This document shows positions 7,766-16,628 of a stretch of 64,000 nt of DNA, one piece after another. The translations under genes and the position numbers were made by a program. The stretch spans positions 2,418,001-2,482,000 of the forward strand of contig CP124680.1 in assembly GCA_029961745.1 (NCBI GenBank), read 5' to 3'. Below the pieces are notes generated by a model that saw only the letters and a list, made by a program, of their open reading frames with translations, did no database searches and was not told the DNA's origin. Within the stretch, counting starts at the first letter, position 1. Every line of letters starts with the position of its first letter. The DNA is from Nocardioides sp. L-11A (GTDB lineage: Bacteria > Actinomycetota > Actinomycetes > Propionibacteriales > Nocardioidaceae).

Positions 7766-8668
7766 GGCCCGGAGGGCGAGTGCCGCGGCGACGAGGGCGG
7801 CGGCCGTGCCGATCCGCCGGGCCAGGGTGCGGGCGCGGTCGAGATCGGCCCGCCCGGGCAGCGGTCCGTCGCCCATGACCGCCCGGTGCTCGATCCGGCC
7901 GCCGTAGTCGTTGGTGCCGCCCAGCCGGATGCCGAGGGCGCCCGCGAACGCCGCCTCGACCGGTCCGGCATTGGGACTGGGATGGCCCGCCGCGTCGCGC
8001 CGCCACGACCGCCACGCGCCGCGCGGGTCGGGGCCGAGCAGCGCCGCGAGGGCGGCCGTCAGCCGGGAGCCGGGCAGGTTGAGCAGGTCGTCGAGGCGGG
8101 CCGCGGCCCAGCCGAACCGCTCGTAGCGGGCACTACGGTGCCCGACCATCGCGTCGAGGGTGTTGGCGGCGCGGTAGCCGAGCAGCCCCGGGACGCCGGC
8201 CACGGCACCCCAGACGAGCGGCGCGACCACCGCATCGGAGGTGTTCTCCGCCAGCGACTCGAGCGTCGCCCGGACCACCTCCGCCCCGTCGAGCCGGGTG
8301 GTGTCGCGCCCGACCAGGTGGGTGAGCCGGATCCGGGCAGCCGGGAGGTCGGCGGCCGCCAGGAGGCGGGACACCGCCGCGGCCTCCCGATCCAGCGAGG
8401 TGCCGCCGAGCACCGCCCACGTGGCGACCGCCGTGACCAGGGTTCGGGGGACGGCGTGGGGGAGTGCCCGCTCCGCCGCGACGCCGAGCACGACGGCGCC
8501 GCCGACCAACGTGCCGGCGTACCGGACGCCGGCGGCGCGGTCGTCGCGCCAGACCCGACGCTCCAGGGCGGCCGCGACCTGCCCGAAGCCAGCGACCGGA
8601 TGCCGCCGCCGCGGATCGGCGAGGAGCCGGTCCGCGGTGTACCCGAGCAGCAGTCCCGCAGCCCTCAC
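7739..8668 (-). CDS. cobD: Adenosylcobinamide-phosphate synthase CobD/CbiB
   Basis: Integral membrane enzyme attaching the aminopropanol arm to adenosylcobyric acid. The 309-residue chain shows the family blocks HPVAGFG near the N-terminus, ENTSDAVVAPLVWG, YRAANTLDAMVGHR and GHPSPNAGPVEAAFAGAL. GTG at 8668 overlaps the cbtA stop as GTGA, indicating translational coupling. It is the last gene of the riboswitch-led cbtB-cbtA-cobD unit. The C-terminal tail (APSYRTERS) is encoded partly by a repeated stem-loop. Confidence 0.93.
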   Translation of the reverse strand: MRAAGLLLGYTADRLLADPRRRHPVAGFGQVAAALERRVWRDDRAAGVRYAGTLVGGAVVLGVAAERALPHAVPRTLVTAVATWAVLGGTSLDREAAAVSRLLAAADLPAARIRLTHLVGRDTTRLDGAEVVRATLESLAENTSDAVVAPLVWGAVAGVPGLLGYRAANTLDAMVGHRSARYERFGWAAARLDDLLNLPGSRLTAALAALLGPDPRGAWRSWRRDAAGHPSPNAGPVEAAFAGALGIRLGGTNDYGGRIEHRAVMGDGPLPGRADLDRARTLARRIGTAAALVAAALALRAPSYRTERS

Positions 8669-9498
8669 AGGCTCGCGGCGAGCTCGCGGCGGGCGAGGTC
8701 CGCCGCCGCGCGGTCGTGGAGCCGGCCGACCAGGACGGTCAGACCGACGCCGATGCTCGCCCACAGGGCGGCGAGGGTGATCAGCGACGAGCGGCGGAAG
8801 TACCAGAGCGTGTCGGCCGGGAAGTCGCCGAGCTCGTCGACCGTGGGCAGCAGCAGCGCGGTGACCGTCACGATCGCCAGGTAGGCGCCGGCCGCGAGGA
8901 AGGCGGCGGTCCAGCCGTCGTACCTCGAACGCAGCCGGTGGGCCAGCACCACGACCGCGATCGCGGCGAGCACCGAGACCAGGAGCAGGGCGAAGTACGA
9001 CGCCGTGCGGCCGCCGATCGTGTCGCCGCTGCCCACCGCGGGTGGCGTCGCGGGGTACTTCGTGAACGGGACGAGCGCGACCGCCACGAACCCGATCAGC
9101 GCCACCAGCGCCGTGGAGCCGCGCGCGGAGAGGCCGAGGCGGCCCAGGACGGCGGCCGCGGCCAGCGCGGTCAGCCCGCCGAGGGCCGTGCCGATGGCGA
9201 GGGTGCCGGTCAGCAGGCCCCAGCTCTTCTGGTTCTCGCGGGAGACCTCGACCAGGCCCGCCTCGTCGGCAGCTGCGTCGGCGTGGTCGTGCTCGGCGGG
9301 GTCGGCGGGGTCGGCGGGGTCGGCGGGCGTCTGCGCGGCGGCCGCCTCCTCGAGGGCGATGGCGTCGTCGACGTACGGCTCACCGAAGGCGAAGGCCACG
9401 ACGAAGGCGATCAGGCCGGCGGCCAGCCCCACCGCGAGTCCGCGGACGAGGAAGGCGGCCGGGCTCAGGACAGACCTGTCCCCGGGAACGGTGCTCAT
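8665..9498 (-). CDS. cbtA: CbtA, cobalt transporter subunit
   Basis: A 277-residue membrane protein with about five hydrophobic segments, the CbtA family of predicted cobalt importers regulated by B12. An early TM segment (about 14-38) is followed by a periplasmic or cytosolic loop containing Asp-Pro-Ala repeats (ADPADPADPAEHDHAD), a small His-rich patch that may handle metal. The repeats come from 9-bp tandem units (about 9297-9335). It follows cbtB by 14 nt and overlaps cobD by 4 nt. Function is from family and riboswitch context; metal specificity is not proven by sequence. Confidence 0.88.
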   Translation of the reverse strand: MSTVPGDRSVLSPAAFLVRGLAVGLAAGLIAFVVAFAFGEPYVDDAIALEEAAAAQTPADPADPADPAEHDHADAAADEAGLVEVSRENQKSWGLLTGTLAIGTALGGLTALAAAAVLGRLGLSARGSTALVALIGFVAVALVPFTKYPATPPAVGSGDTIGGRTASYFALLLVSVLAAIAVVVLAHRLRSRYDGWTAAFLAAGAYLAIVTVTALLLPTVDELGDFPADTLWYFRRSSLITLAALWASIGVGLTVLVGRLHDRAAADLARRELAASL

Positions 9499-9512
9499 CA
9501 GCTTCGCCCGAC

Positions 9513-9755
9513 TCAGTGGCAGGGGTAGCCGAGCAGGTGCCGGGCGTCGTGCACCCATTCGTGCACGGCGTTGCCGGCCGGGATCGAGATCGCGCCCTGG
9601 TCGGCGCTCACGAAGAAGATCGCGAGCATCGCGAGCAGGCCGAAGAAGACGACCCAGGTGCCGAGCTGCAGCAGCGGGACGACCGGGACGACGGCCGGGA
9701 CCTGGATGACGGGGCCCGCGGTCGGGGCGAGAGGGGTGGCAGGGGACTGCGACAT
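9513..9755 (-). CDS. cbtB: CbtB, small cobalt transporter subunit
   Basis: An 80-residue protein with one TM segment (about 29-49) and the diagnostic His-rich C-terminus HEWVHDARHLLGYPCH, thought to bind cobalt. CbtB always pairs with CbtA. It is the first gene behind the cobalamin riboswitch at 9804-9903, so import should shut down when B12 is plentiful. The start ATG lies about 50 nt from the riboswitch 3' end with GGAGG before it. Confidence 0.92.
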   Translation of the reverse strand: MSQSPATPLAPTAGPVIQVPAVVPVVPLLQLGTWVVFFGLLAMLAIFFVSADQGAISIPAGNAVHEWVHDARHLLGYPCH

Positions 9756-9803
9756 GGTGCCTCCTCAGGGATTCAGCGTCCCTGGACAGTGGATGTGAGG
9801 TGT

Positions 9804-9903
9804 GCAGGCACTCGTTCCTGACTTCACCGCACCCGTCCGAGGGCGGAGGCGGTGTCACAGTAGCGCGACTGTGCCGGATTCCCACCGGCTTCCTCGTGCC
9901 TGC
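9804..9903 (-). promoter_or_regulatory. Cobalamin (AdoCbl-type) riboswitch of cbtB-cbtA-cobD
   Basis: Read on the minus strand, P1 forms from GCAGGCAC (9903-9896) and GTGCCTGC (9811-9804). Inside are the conserved core GCCGGTGGGAATCCGGC (9889-9873), a CACTGTGACACC-like junction segment (about 9868-9850), and the B12 box AAGTCAGGAAC..TGCCTGC. Its 3' end is 48 nt before the cbtB ATG, suiting control of translation initiation or early termination by cobalamin. Confidence 0.9.
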
Positions 9904-9967
9904 GAGAGCGAGCCTAGGGCATGGCGGGCGGTGGTGGGCAGCTGTCCGGGCTGCGGGTGTCCGGACG

Positions 9968-10028
9968 CTGCGGTTTGGTCCCAAACCGCAGCAATTCAGG
10001 CCTTCTGCGTGCGGTTTCTGCCCAATCG
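9968..10028 (-). repeat. 61-bp hairpin element, family B copy 1
   Basis: Contains an 11-bp perfect hairpin (arms CTGCGGTTTGG and its complement around 9968-9991) and ends in CCCAATCG. It matches 18544-18604 without gaps at 50 of 61 positions. This copy is between cobC and the cbtB riboswitch. The rest of the 435-nt gap (9756-10190) holds the riboswitch and, at 10029-10190, GC-rich sequence with only a doubtful 45-codon plus-strand ORF (10057-10194). Confidence 0.8.
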
Positions 10029-10190
10029 AGGGCCTCCGGAGTCCCGGGAGTGGCCGATGCTCGCGCTGCTGGGGCGGGCCGAGCCGGACGAGGCGACCGG
10101 TCCGCTGATGGGACTGCTGTCGTCGGCCGGAGCCGTGCCCGAGCTGGGTGGCCGTGGTCGCGCCCGCGGCAGGCGGGGCGGCCGGGGCTC

Positions 10191-11204
10191 CTAGCCCGCC
10201 GACCCCGCCAGGCCCGCCAGCAGGAGGTCGGTCGTGTCCGGCGGACGCACCGCGATCCGGATCCAGCTGCCGTCGAGGCCGGGGAAGGTGTCGGCCCGGC
10301 GGACGGCGATGCCGGAGGCGCGCAGCCGGGCGTGCACCCCGTCGCCCACCCGGGCGAGCACGAAGGACGCGGCGGACGGCAGGTGGGGGATGCCGAGGTC
10401 GGCGAGCCCCTTCTCGAGATGCTCGCGCCAGTCCCGGATCAGCTCGGCCCGTCGCCGGGCCTCGCGGCCCGCCTCGACCGAGGTGCACGCCACGACCGCG
10501 GCGACGGCCGTCGTGCCGACCGACCAGGGCGTCTGCGCCCGGGCCAGGTCCGCGATGACGGCGGGGCCGCCGACGACATAGCCCGCGCGGATCCCGGGGA
10601 TTCCCCAGTGCTTCGTCAGCGAGCGCAGCACCAGCAGCCCGTCGAGCGGTACGCCGGCCAGCGACTCCGGCTCGCCCGGGACGCAGTCCATGAACGCCTC
10701 GTCGACCACCACCAGCCGGCCCGGACGACGCAGGCCGGCCAGCAGGTCGGCCGGGTGCAGGACCCCGGTCGGGTTGGTGGGGTTGCCGATCATGACGAGA
10801 TCGGCGTCCTCGGGGAGGAGCGCCGGGTCGAGCGCGAACGGCTCCGGCAGCACCACCGGCGTCACCTCGTGGCCGGCCTGCGCCAGCGCCGCGTGCGGCT
10901 CGGTGAACTGCGGGTGCACCACCACCGGTCGCCGCCAGGAGCGCAGCCGCGCGACCAGCGTGAACGCCTCCGCGGCACCGGCGGTCACGAGCACCTCGCC
11001 CTCGGCCCGCCCGTGGTGCGCAGCCACGGCCGTCCGCGCGGCGCTCGGGTCCGGGTAGGCGCCGACCGCGTCCAGTGAGCCGCGCAGGGCGTCGTCGAGC
11101 CAGGGCGGTCGCGTGCCGTCGTACACGTTGACGGCGAGGTCGAGCATCCCGCGGGCCTCGACGTCGCCGTGGTGGCGCAGCGGATCCGGCTCAGCCACGA
11201 GCAT
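10191..11204 (-). CDS. cobC: CobC-type aminotransferase (threonine-phosphate decarboxylase family)
   Basis: PLP enzyme of the histidinol-phosphate aminotransferase fold that supplies or handles the aminopropanol moiety of cobalamin. The 337-residue sequence has NPTNPTG (substrate loop), VVDEAFMD (PLP-binding Asp) and SLTKHWGIPGIRAGY, where the Lys is the Schiff-base residue. ATG at 11204 overlaps the end of cobB by 14 nt. It is the last gene of the long cob operon. In mycobacteria the homologue sits next to Nif3 and the RNase H/phosphatase gene, both also nearby here. Confidence 0.9.
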   Translation of the reverse strand: MLVAEPDPLRHHGDVEARGMLDLAVNVYDGTRPPWLDDALRGSLDAVGAYPDPSAARTAVAAHHGRAEGEVLVTAGAAEAFTLVARLRSWRRPVVVHPQFTEPHAALAQAGHEVTPVVLPEPFALDPALLPEDADLVMIGNPTNPTGVLHPADLLAGLRRPGRLVVVDEAFMDCVPGEPESLAGVPLDGLLVLRSLTKHWGIPGIRAGYVVGGPAVIADLARAQTPWSVGTTAVAAVVACTSVEAGREARRRAELIRDWREHLEKGLADLGIPHLPSAASFVLARVGDGVHARLRASGIAVRRADTFPGLDGSWIRIAVRPPDTTDLLLAGLAGSAG

Positions 11205-12603
11205 GCACCGCCTCGGCGAACCGCGCGGCCAGCCGGGGGTGACCCGCCCAGTGCGTGTGGAGGTACGACGCGTGCAGCGTGTCCGACGCGAAGCCGACGT
11301 CCTCGCCATCGACGGTCCAGGCGGGGGTCCGGGCGGGCGGCCCGGCGACCGCGGGGGTCACGGTCGTGCGGTGGAACTCGTGTCCGGTCACCTGCTCGCC
11401 GGCCCGGGTCAGCAGGGTGTCGACGGGCGCGGTGGCGGCCGGGTAGCGCAGGGTGAGCCGCTCGCTCATCGCGGCGTCGGCATCGAGGACCCCGGCCATC
11501 GGGGCGCCGTCGAGTGTGCGGCACAGGTAGAGCAGGCCGGCGCACTCGGCCACGGTCGGCAGGCCGTCGAGCACGGCCTCCCTGATCTGGCGCCGTAGCG
11601 CGGTGTTGGCGGCGAGGTCGGCGGCGTGGACCTCGGGGAAGCCGCCGCCGAGGTACAGGCCCGCGGTCCCGGCCGGCAGGGCGGGATCGAGCGCCGGGTC
11701 GAAGGGTGCCACCTCGCAGCCGTGGGCGGCGAGCAGCTCGGTGGTCTCGGCGTACCGGAAGGTGAAGGCCCGGCCCGCCGCCACGGCGACCCGTCGCGTT
11801 TGAACGCGCCGGGTCGATGCCCCTGGGGCGTTCAGATGCGCCGGGTCGGTGGACCAGGGGACCGCGTCGAGGTCCGGGGCCGACCGGGCGATCGCCAGCA
11901 CCGCGTCGAGGTCGACGTGCTCGGCGACCACCTCCGCCAGCCGCGCGACGACGGTCGCGGACTCGCCGCGCTCGGCGGCGGTGACCAGCCCCAGGTGCCG
12001 CGAGGGGGTGGCGATCGAGGCGTCGCGGGGGAGCACGCCGAGCACGGGCAGGGCGATCGAGGAGCGGACCTCGTCGGCGTGCCGCGCCGAGCCGGCCTGG
12101 TTGAGGATCACGCCGGCGACCTCGACCGACGGGTCCCAGGTCGCCATGCCGTGCACCACCGCGCCGATCGAGCGGGAGGAGCGGGAGATGTCGACGACGA
12201 GCACGACCGGCGTCCGGGTCAGGGCCGCGACATGCGCGGTGGAGGAGAAGCCGTCGCTGCCGATCCGGCCGTCGTACAGGCCCATCACGCCCTCGACGAC
12301 CGCGACGTCCGCGGGCACGGGGGTGGCCGCGCCGTGCAGCAGCAGCGGGGCGACCAGGTCCTCACCGACGAGATGGGGGTCGAGGTTGCGGCCGGGACGT
12401 CCGCAGGCGAGTGCGTGGTAGCCGGGGTCGATGTAGTCCGGCCCGACCTTGTGCCCGCTCACGACGTGTCCCGCCGCCGTCAGTGCGGCCATCAGGCCGG
12501 TCGCGACGGTCGTCTTGCCCTGCCCGGTCGCCGGGGCGGCGACGACGACACGGGGCAGCCGGGGCAGCCGGGGCAGCCGGGGCAGCTGGGGCAACTCAGC
12601 CAC
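11191..12603 (-). CDS. cobB: Cobyrinate a,c-diamide synthase
   Basis: ATP- and glutamine-dependent amidation of the a and c side chains of hydrogenobyrinate or cobyrinate. The 470-residue protein has the P-loop APATGQGKTT (about 23-32), the GPDYIDPGYH block, and a class-I-like amidotransferase half with LYLGGGFPEVHA and the nucleophile region VAECAGLLYL (Cys). The N-terminus is an in-frame 9-bp minisatellite giving LPR-LPR-LPR (12552-12596) that is not part of the fold. The gene follows cobO with 6 nt between stop and start. Confidence 0.95.
   Translation of the reverse strand: MAELPQLPRLPRLPRLPRVVVAAPATGQGKTTVATGLMAALTAAGHVVSGHKVGPDYIDPGYHALACGRPGRNLDPHLVGEDLVAPLLLHGAATPVPADVAVVEGVMGLYDGRIGSDGFSSTAHVAALTRTPVVLVVDISRSSRSIGAVVHGMATWDPSVEVAGVILNQAGSARHADEVRSSIALPVLGVLPRDASIATPSRHLGLVTAAERGESATVVARLAEVVAEHVDLDAVLAIARSAPDLDAVPWSTDPAHLNAPGASTRRVQTRRVAVAAGRAFTFRYAETTELLAAHGCEVAPFDPALDPALPAGTAGLYLGGGFPEVHAADLAANTALRRQIREAVLDGLPTVAECAGLLYLCRTLDGAPMAGVLDADAAMSERLTLRYPAATAPVDTLLTRAGEQVTGHEFHRTTVTPAVAGPPARTPAWTVDGEDVGFASDTLHASYLHTHWAGHPRLAARFAEAVHARG
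12552..12596 (-). repeat. 9-bp tandem repeat at the cobB N-terminus
   Basis: Five units of GGGGCAGCC/T, four nearly identical, lie in frame just after the start codon and encode a Leu-Pro-Arg/Gln string. The unit length keeps the reading frame if copies are gained or lost by slippage. Confidence 0.85.
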
Positions 12604-12609
12604 GGCCGG

Positions 12610-13206
12610 TCACCACTCGATGCCCTTCTGGCCCTTCTGGCCGGCATCCATGGGGTGCTTCACCTTGGTCATCTCGGTGACCAGGTCGGCCAGCTCGACC
12701 AGCTTCGGATCGGCCCGGCGGCCGGTGATCACGACATGCTGGTGGCCGGGCCGGTTCGCGAGCGTCTCCACGACGTCGTCGATGTCGACCCAGCCCCAGT
12801 TGATCGGGTAGGTGAACTCGTCGAGGAGGTACAGGTCGTGCTGCTCGGCCGCGATCCGCCGTTTGATCTCGGCCCAGCCCTCGACGGCGTCGGCGGCGTG
12901 GTCCTCCGTGGACCCGGCCTTGCGTGACCAGGACCAGCCCGAGCCCATCTTGTGCCACTCGACGGTGCCGTTGCCCGGGGGGAGCCTCTCGAACGCCGTC
13001 TGCTCGCCCAGGCGCCACTTCGCGGACTTCACGAACTGGAACACCCCGATGTCCCAGCCCTGGTTCCAGCCGCGCAGCGCGAGCCCGAAGGCCGCGGTCG
13101 ACTTCCCCTTGCCGTCGCCGGTGTGCACCATCACCAGCGGTCGGTTGCGGCGTTGGCGCGTGGTGAGCCCGTCGTCCGGTACGACGAGCGGCTGGCCCTC
13201 AGGCAC
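12610..13206 (-). CDS. cobO: Cob(I)yrinic acid a,c-diamide adenosyltransferase
   Basis: CobO/BtuR-type ATP:corrinoid adenosyltransferase, 198 residues. It shows the P-loop VHTGDGKGKSTAAFG (about 27-41), LYLLDEFTYPINWGW, the TGRRADPKLVELADLVTEM block, and the family C-terminus KHPMDAGQKGQKGIEW. It overlaps bluB by 8 nt upstream and is followed by cobB. The order chlID-cobO-cobB is also found in mycobacteria. Confidence 0.96.
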   Translation of the reverse strand: MPEGQPLVVPDDGLTTRQRRNRPLVMVHTGDGKGKSTAAFGLALRGWNQGWDIGVFQFVKSAKWRLGEQTAFERLPPGNGTVEWHKMGSGWSWSRKAGSTEDHAADAVEGWAEIKRRIAAEQHDLYLLDEFTYPINWGWVDIDDVVETLANRPGHQHVVITGRRADPKLVELADLVTEMTKVKHPMDAGQKGQKGIEW

Positions 13207-13843
13207 GGTTCCTCCAGGTGTCTTCGTGGATGGCGTCGGCGAGGGGGCGGCGCGAGCGCCAGCCGTGCCGCTCGAGGTCGGGCACCGTCTCGAGGTGGCT
13301 GACGGTGCCGAGGCAGAGCCAGGCGACCGGGCGGACGCCGGGCGGGATCCCCAGCAGTTCCTGCAGGAAGGACTCGCGGTAGAAGGAGACCCAGCCCAGG
13401 CCGAGCCCCTCCGCGGTCGCGGCGAGCCAGAGGTTCTGGATCGCCAGGACGGTCGAGTAGAGGCCGGCGTCGGCGATCGCGTGCCGGCCCAGCACGTGCT
13501 GCCCGCCGCGGGCCTGGCTGTGCGTCACGACGACGCCGAGCGACGACTCGCAGATCCCCTCGACCTTGATCCGGTCGAACGTGCTGCGTCGCTCGGGCGG
13601 AAGCGAGGCGGCGAAGGTGGCGCGCTCGGTGGCGACGTGGTCGCGGAAGGTACGGCGCAGTGCGGGATCGCGGACGACCACGAAGTCCCACGGCTGGCTC
13701 ATGCCGACGCTCGGGGCGCGGTGCGCGGCCCCGAGGACCCGGAGCAGCATCTCGTCGGGGACAGGGGAGCCGGTGAACTCGGCGCGGACGTCGCGTCGGC
13801 GCTCGATGACGTCGTACAGATCCGCGGTCACGGGAAGGCTCAC
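13199..13843 (-). CDS. bluB: 5,6-dimethylbenzimidazole synthase BluB
   Basis: Flavin-destroying nitroreductase-fold enzyme that makes the lower ligand DMB from FMNH2 and O2. The 214-residue sequence has RRRDVRAEF, the [19 protein letters not shown] block (FMN site), [31 protein letters not shown] and the C-terminal HEDTWRNR. The need for oxygen fits an aerobic pathway and true B12 with DMB. It overlaps chlID by 4 nt and cobO by 8 nt. Confidence 0.94.
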   Translation of the reverse strand: MSLPVTADLYDVIERRRDVRAEFTGSPVPDEMLLRVLGAAHRAPSVGMSQPWDFVVVRDPALRRTFRDHVATERATFAASLPPERRSTFDRIKVEGICESSLGVVVTHSQARGGQHVLGRHAIADAGLYSTVLAIQNLWLAATAEGLGLGWVSFYRESFLQELLGIPPGVRPVAWLCLGTVSHLETVPDLERHGWRSRRPLADAIHEDTWRNRA

Positions 13844-15858
13844 GCGGCCCTCCGGGTGACGTCGACCAGCGCCTCGGCGCTGACCTCGCCGATCGGGACG
13901 TGCTCCGCGCCGAGGTGCTCGGCGAGCGCGCCGGCCAGCCCCATCCGCATCGGTCCGGACTCGCAGTCGACGACCACGCTGGCGACGCCGGCCTCGGCCA
14001 GCAGGCCCGCGGCCGCGCGCGACCGCTCCACCGCGTGCGGTCCGGACGTGGCCCGGCCATCGGTGACCACGACGAGCAGCGCGCGGCGCTGGGGGTCGCG
14101 GGTCCGCTCGACGGCGAGCAGGTGCGCGGCTTCGAGCAGGCCCTCCGCCAGGGGCGTCCGGCCGCCGGAGGGCAGTTCCTCCAGTCGCTGCGCGGCCGCG
14201 TCGACGGAGTGCGTCGGCGGCAGGGACACCTCGGCGCCGGCGTCGCGGAAGGTCACCAGGCCGACCTTGTCGCGGCGCTGGTAGGCGTCGAGCAGCAGGC
14301 TGAGCACCGCCGTCTTCACCTGATCCATCCGCCGTCGTGCGGCCATCGACCCCGAGGCATCGACGCAGAAGAGGACCAGGTTGGACTCCCTCCCCTCGCG
14401 TACGGCGACGCGCAGGTCGGCCGGTCGCAGCCGGAGCGGCCCGGCGGTGCGGCCCCGCGCGAACTGGTGCGGCACCGCCGCGCGGATGGTCTCGGTCAGG
14501 TGGATCGCCCCGCCCGCCCCGCCCCCGCCGCCCGCGCCGCTCGGGGCGGTCGCACCGATCCGGCGACCGTTGCTGGTGCGGGCCCGACTGCGGCGGCCCG
14601 CCGTACCCGCGCCGACGCCGCGCACCGACAGCAGCCGGGTGCGGTACGCCGACCCGGTCGGTGCGACGCTGCTCGGGGCTTCTCCCGGCGTAGCGTCATT
14701 CGCTCTGTGGGCTTGAGCCCCCGGAATGTATGACGTTACGTCCGGGTGGGCCGAATCAGGGGGGGTGGGGTCAGCCTCTGCTTGGGATCCGTCCGGTTCG
14801 GGGCCGTCCGGTTCGGGACCGTCCGGTTCGGGACCGTCCGGATCGGGGCCGTCCGGTTCGGGGCCGTCCGGTTCGGGGCCGTCCGGATCGGGCTCCGGCG
14901 GGAGATCCTCCTCGCCGAGGGCCTGCTCCAGCAGGTCCTCGTCCATCCCCGGCGCGTCGAACGGCTTGCGCCGGCGCCGGTGCGGCAGCGCCAGCCGGGC
15001 GGCGACCCGGATGTCGTCGAGGGTGACCTGGGCACGACCGGACCAGGCGGCGTGGGCGACCGCGGTCCGGGCGGTGACGATGTCGGCCCGCAGCCCGTCG
15101 ACGTCGAAGACGGCGCAGACCTCGGCGATCTTGAGGAGTGCGGCGTCGGTGAGCCGGACCGTGCCGAGCAGATCCCGGGCGGCCGCGATCCGGGCGCGCA
15201 GGGCAGCCTCCGCGTCGGCGTAGGAGGCCGCGAAGCCGGCCGGGTCGGCGTCGTAGGCCATCCGGCGGCGGACCACCTCGGCCCGCAGCACCGGATCGCG
15301 CGGCGCGGCGACCTCGACGGTCAGGCCGAACCGGTCGAGCAGCTGCGGACGCAGCTCGCCCTCCTCGGGGTTCATCGTGCCGACCAGGACGAACCTCGCC
15401 TCGTGGGTCATCGAGACGCCGTCGCGCTCCACCGTCGCGCGGCCCATCGCCGCGGCGTCGAGCAGCAGGTCGACGAGATGGTCGTGCAGCAGGTTGACCT
15501 CGTCGACGTACAGGAGTCCGCGGTGGGCCTTCGCGAGCAGGCCGGGCTCGTACTCCGCCCTGCCCTCGGCCAGCGCGCTCTCGAGGTTGATCGAGCCGGT
15601 GACCCGGTCCTCGGTGGCGCCGATCGGCAGCTCGACCAGGGGGACGGGGCGCTCGTCGACCGGGGGCAGGACGGCCGCGAGCGCGCGCACGATCGTCGAC
15701 TTGGCGGTGCCCTTCTCGCCGCGCACGAGTACGCCGCCGACATCGGGGGCGATCGTGGTCAGGATCAGGGCCAGGGCCATCGGGTCCGGTCCGTCGGGAC
15801 CGTCGGCCCCGACCACGGCGCTGAAGGGAAAGTGCTCGATCGTGGGGGCATGGTTCAT
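13840..15858 (-). CDS. Fused ChlI-ChlD-type chelatase AAA+/VWA subunit
   Basis: A 672-residue fusion of an AAA+ ATPase (about 1-330; Walker [10 protein letters not shown], Walker [31 protein letters not shown] sensor) and a C-terminal von Willebrand A domain (MIDAS DASGSM, later TDGRAT) joined by a Pro/Asp/Gly linker made of seven 15-bp units. This actinobacterial type is thought to power the CobN cobaltochelatase in place of CobS/CobT chelatase subunits. No cobN lies in the window. It overlaps cobM and bluB by 4 nt each, deep inside the cob operon. Confidence 0.9.
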   Translation of the reverse strand: MNHAPTIEHFPFSAVVGADGPDGPDPMALALILTTIAPDVGGVLVRGEKGTAKSTIVRALAAVLPPVDERPVPLVELPIGATEDRVTGSINLESALAEGRAEYEPGLLAKAHRGLLYVDEVNLLHDHLVDLLLDAAAMGRATVERDGVSMTHEARFVLVGTMNPEEGELRPQLLDRFGLTVEVAAPRDPVLRAEVVRRRMAYDADPAGFAASYADAEAALRARIAAARDLLGTVRLTDAALLKIAEVCAVFDVDGLRADIVTARTAVAHAAWSGRAQVTLDDIRVAARLALPHRRRRKPFDAPGMDEDLLEQALGEEDLPPEPDPDGPEPDGPEPDGPDPDGPEPDGPEPDGPEPDGSQAEADPTPPDSAHPDVTSYIPGAQAHRANDATPGEAPSSVAPTGSAYRTRLLSVRGVGAGTAGRRSRARTSNGRRIGATAPSGAGGGGGAGGAIHLTETIRAAVPHQFARGRTAGPLRLRPADLRVAVREGRESNLVLFCVDASGSMAARRRMDQVKTAVLSLLLDAYQRRDKVGLVTFRDAGAEVSLPPTHSVDAAAQRLEELPSGGRTPLAEGLLEAAHLLAVERTRDPQRRALLVVVTDGRATSGPHAVERSRAAAGLLAEAGVASVVVDCESGPMRMGLAGALAEHLGAEHVPIGEVSAEALVDVTRRAA
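14791..14895 (-). repeat. 15-bp minisatellite in the chelatase linker
   Basis: Seven units of GTCCGG(T/A)TCGGG(G/A)CC in frame, coding on the minus strand for (E/D)PDGP pentapeptides between the AAA+ and VWA domains. The in-frame unit suggests the linker length can vary between strains. Confidence 0.9.
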
Positions 15859-16628
15859 CGCAGGCGCTCCTTCCGGGCGACGCGTTCGGGCGAGTAGAGG
15901 TAGGACTCGGCGTCGGACCGTTGACGGTCGGGCGCGAGCGCCGGGCCGACCAGGATCACGGCGGCCTGGCGGAGACCGGCCTCCTCGACGAGGCCGGCGA
16001 TGGTGCCGACGGTGCCGCGCAGCACCAGCTCCTGGGGCTGCGAGGCACGGGAGACGACCGCGACGGGGCAGCCGGCGCCGTAGTGGGGCGTGAGCTCGGC
16101 CATCAGCGCGGCCGTGCGGGTGATCGCGAGATGCAGGACCAGCGTGGCGCCGGTCGCGGCGTACGCCGCCAGCGACTCGCCCTCGGGCATGGCCGTCGAG
16201 CGCGCCTGGGTGCGGGTCAGCACGACCGACTGCGTGACCAGGGGGACGGTCAGCTCGCGGCCGATGATCGCGGCCGCGGCGGCGTACGCCGGCACGCCGG
16301 GTGTCACGTCCCAGGGCACGCCGGCCGCGTCGAGGCGGCGGGTCTGCTCGTGCAGTGCGGAGTAGAGGGACGGATCACCCGACGTCAGCCGGACGACGTC
16401 GTGCCCGGCGACGTGTGCCTCGACCATCGCGGTGGTGATCCGGTCGAGGTCGAGGTCCTGGGTGTCGATGCGCCGTGCGCCCTCGCGGCAGTGGGACAGG
16501 ACCTCGGCGTCGACATAGGTGCCGGGGTAGAGCACCACGTCCGCCCCACCGAGCAGGGTCGCCGCGCGGAGGGTGATCAGGTCGGCCGCGCCGGGGCCGG
16601 CGCCGACGAAGTGCACGGTGGCGCTCAC
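15855..16628 (-). CDS. cobM: Precorrin-4 C(11)-methyltransferase
   Basis: SAM-dependent corrin-ring methylase of the tetrapyrrole methylase fold, 257 residues. Motifs include [41 protein letters not shown] (SAM loop) and [13 protein letters not shown] at 16628 overlaps the cobL stop as GTGA; the in-frame upstream ATG would add 9 residues inside cobL and is less likely. Later genes of the operon follow by 4-nt overlap. Confidence 0.94.
   Translation of the reverse strand: MSATVHFVGAGPGAADLITLRAATLLGGADVVLYPGTYVDAEVLSHCREGARRIDTQDLDLDRITTAMVEAHVAGHDVVRLTSGDPSLYSALHEQTRRLDAAGVPWDVTPGVPAYAAAAAIIGRELTVPLVTQSVVLTRTQARSTAMPEGESLAAYAATGATLVLHLAITRTAALMAELTPHYGAGCPVAVVSRASQPQELVLRGTVGTIAGLVEEAGLRQAAVILVGPALAPDRQRSDAESYLYSPERVARKERLR

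Noticed and set aside
10057..10194. 45-codon plus-strand ORF with GGGAG upstream in the cobC-cbtB gap
   Set aside because: Arg/Gly-rich end, overlaps the end of cobC antisense and follows a repeat; too weak to call.
13171..13186. CGTCGTCCGGTACGACG near the cobO start as a family A repeat
   Set aside because: Only one arm-like stretch with a mismatch, inside coding sequence, no partner arm.
14791..14895. Regular repeats looked at as a possible CRISPR array
   Set aside because: Units are 15 bp, contiguous without spacers and in frame with the chelatase linker.
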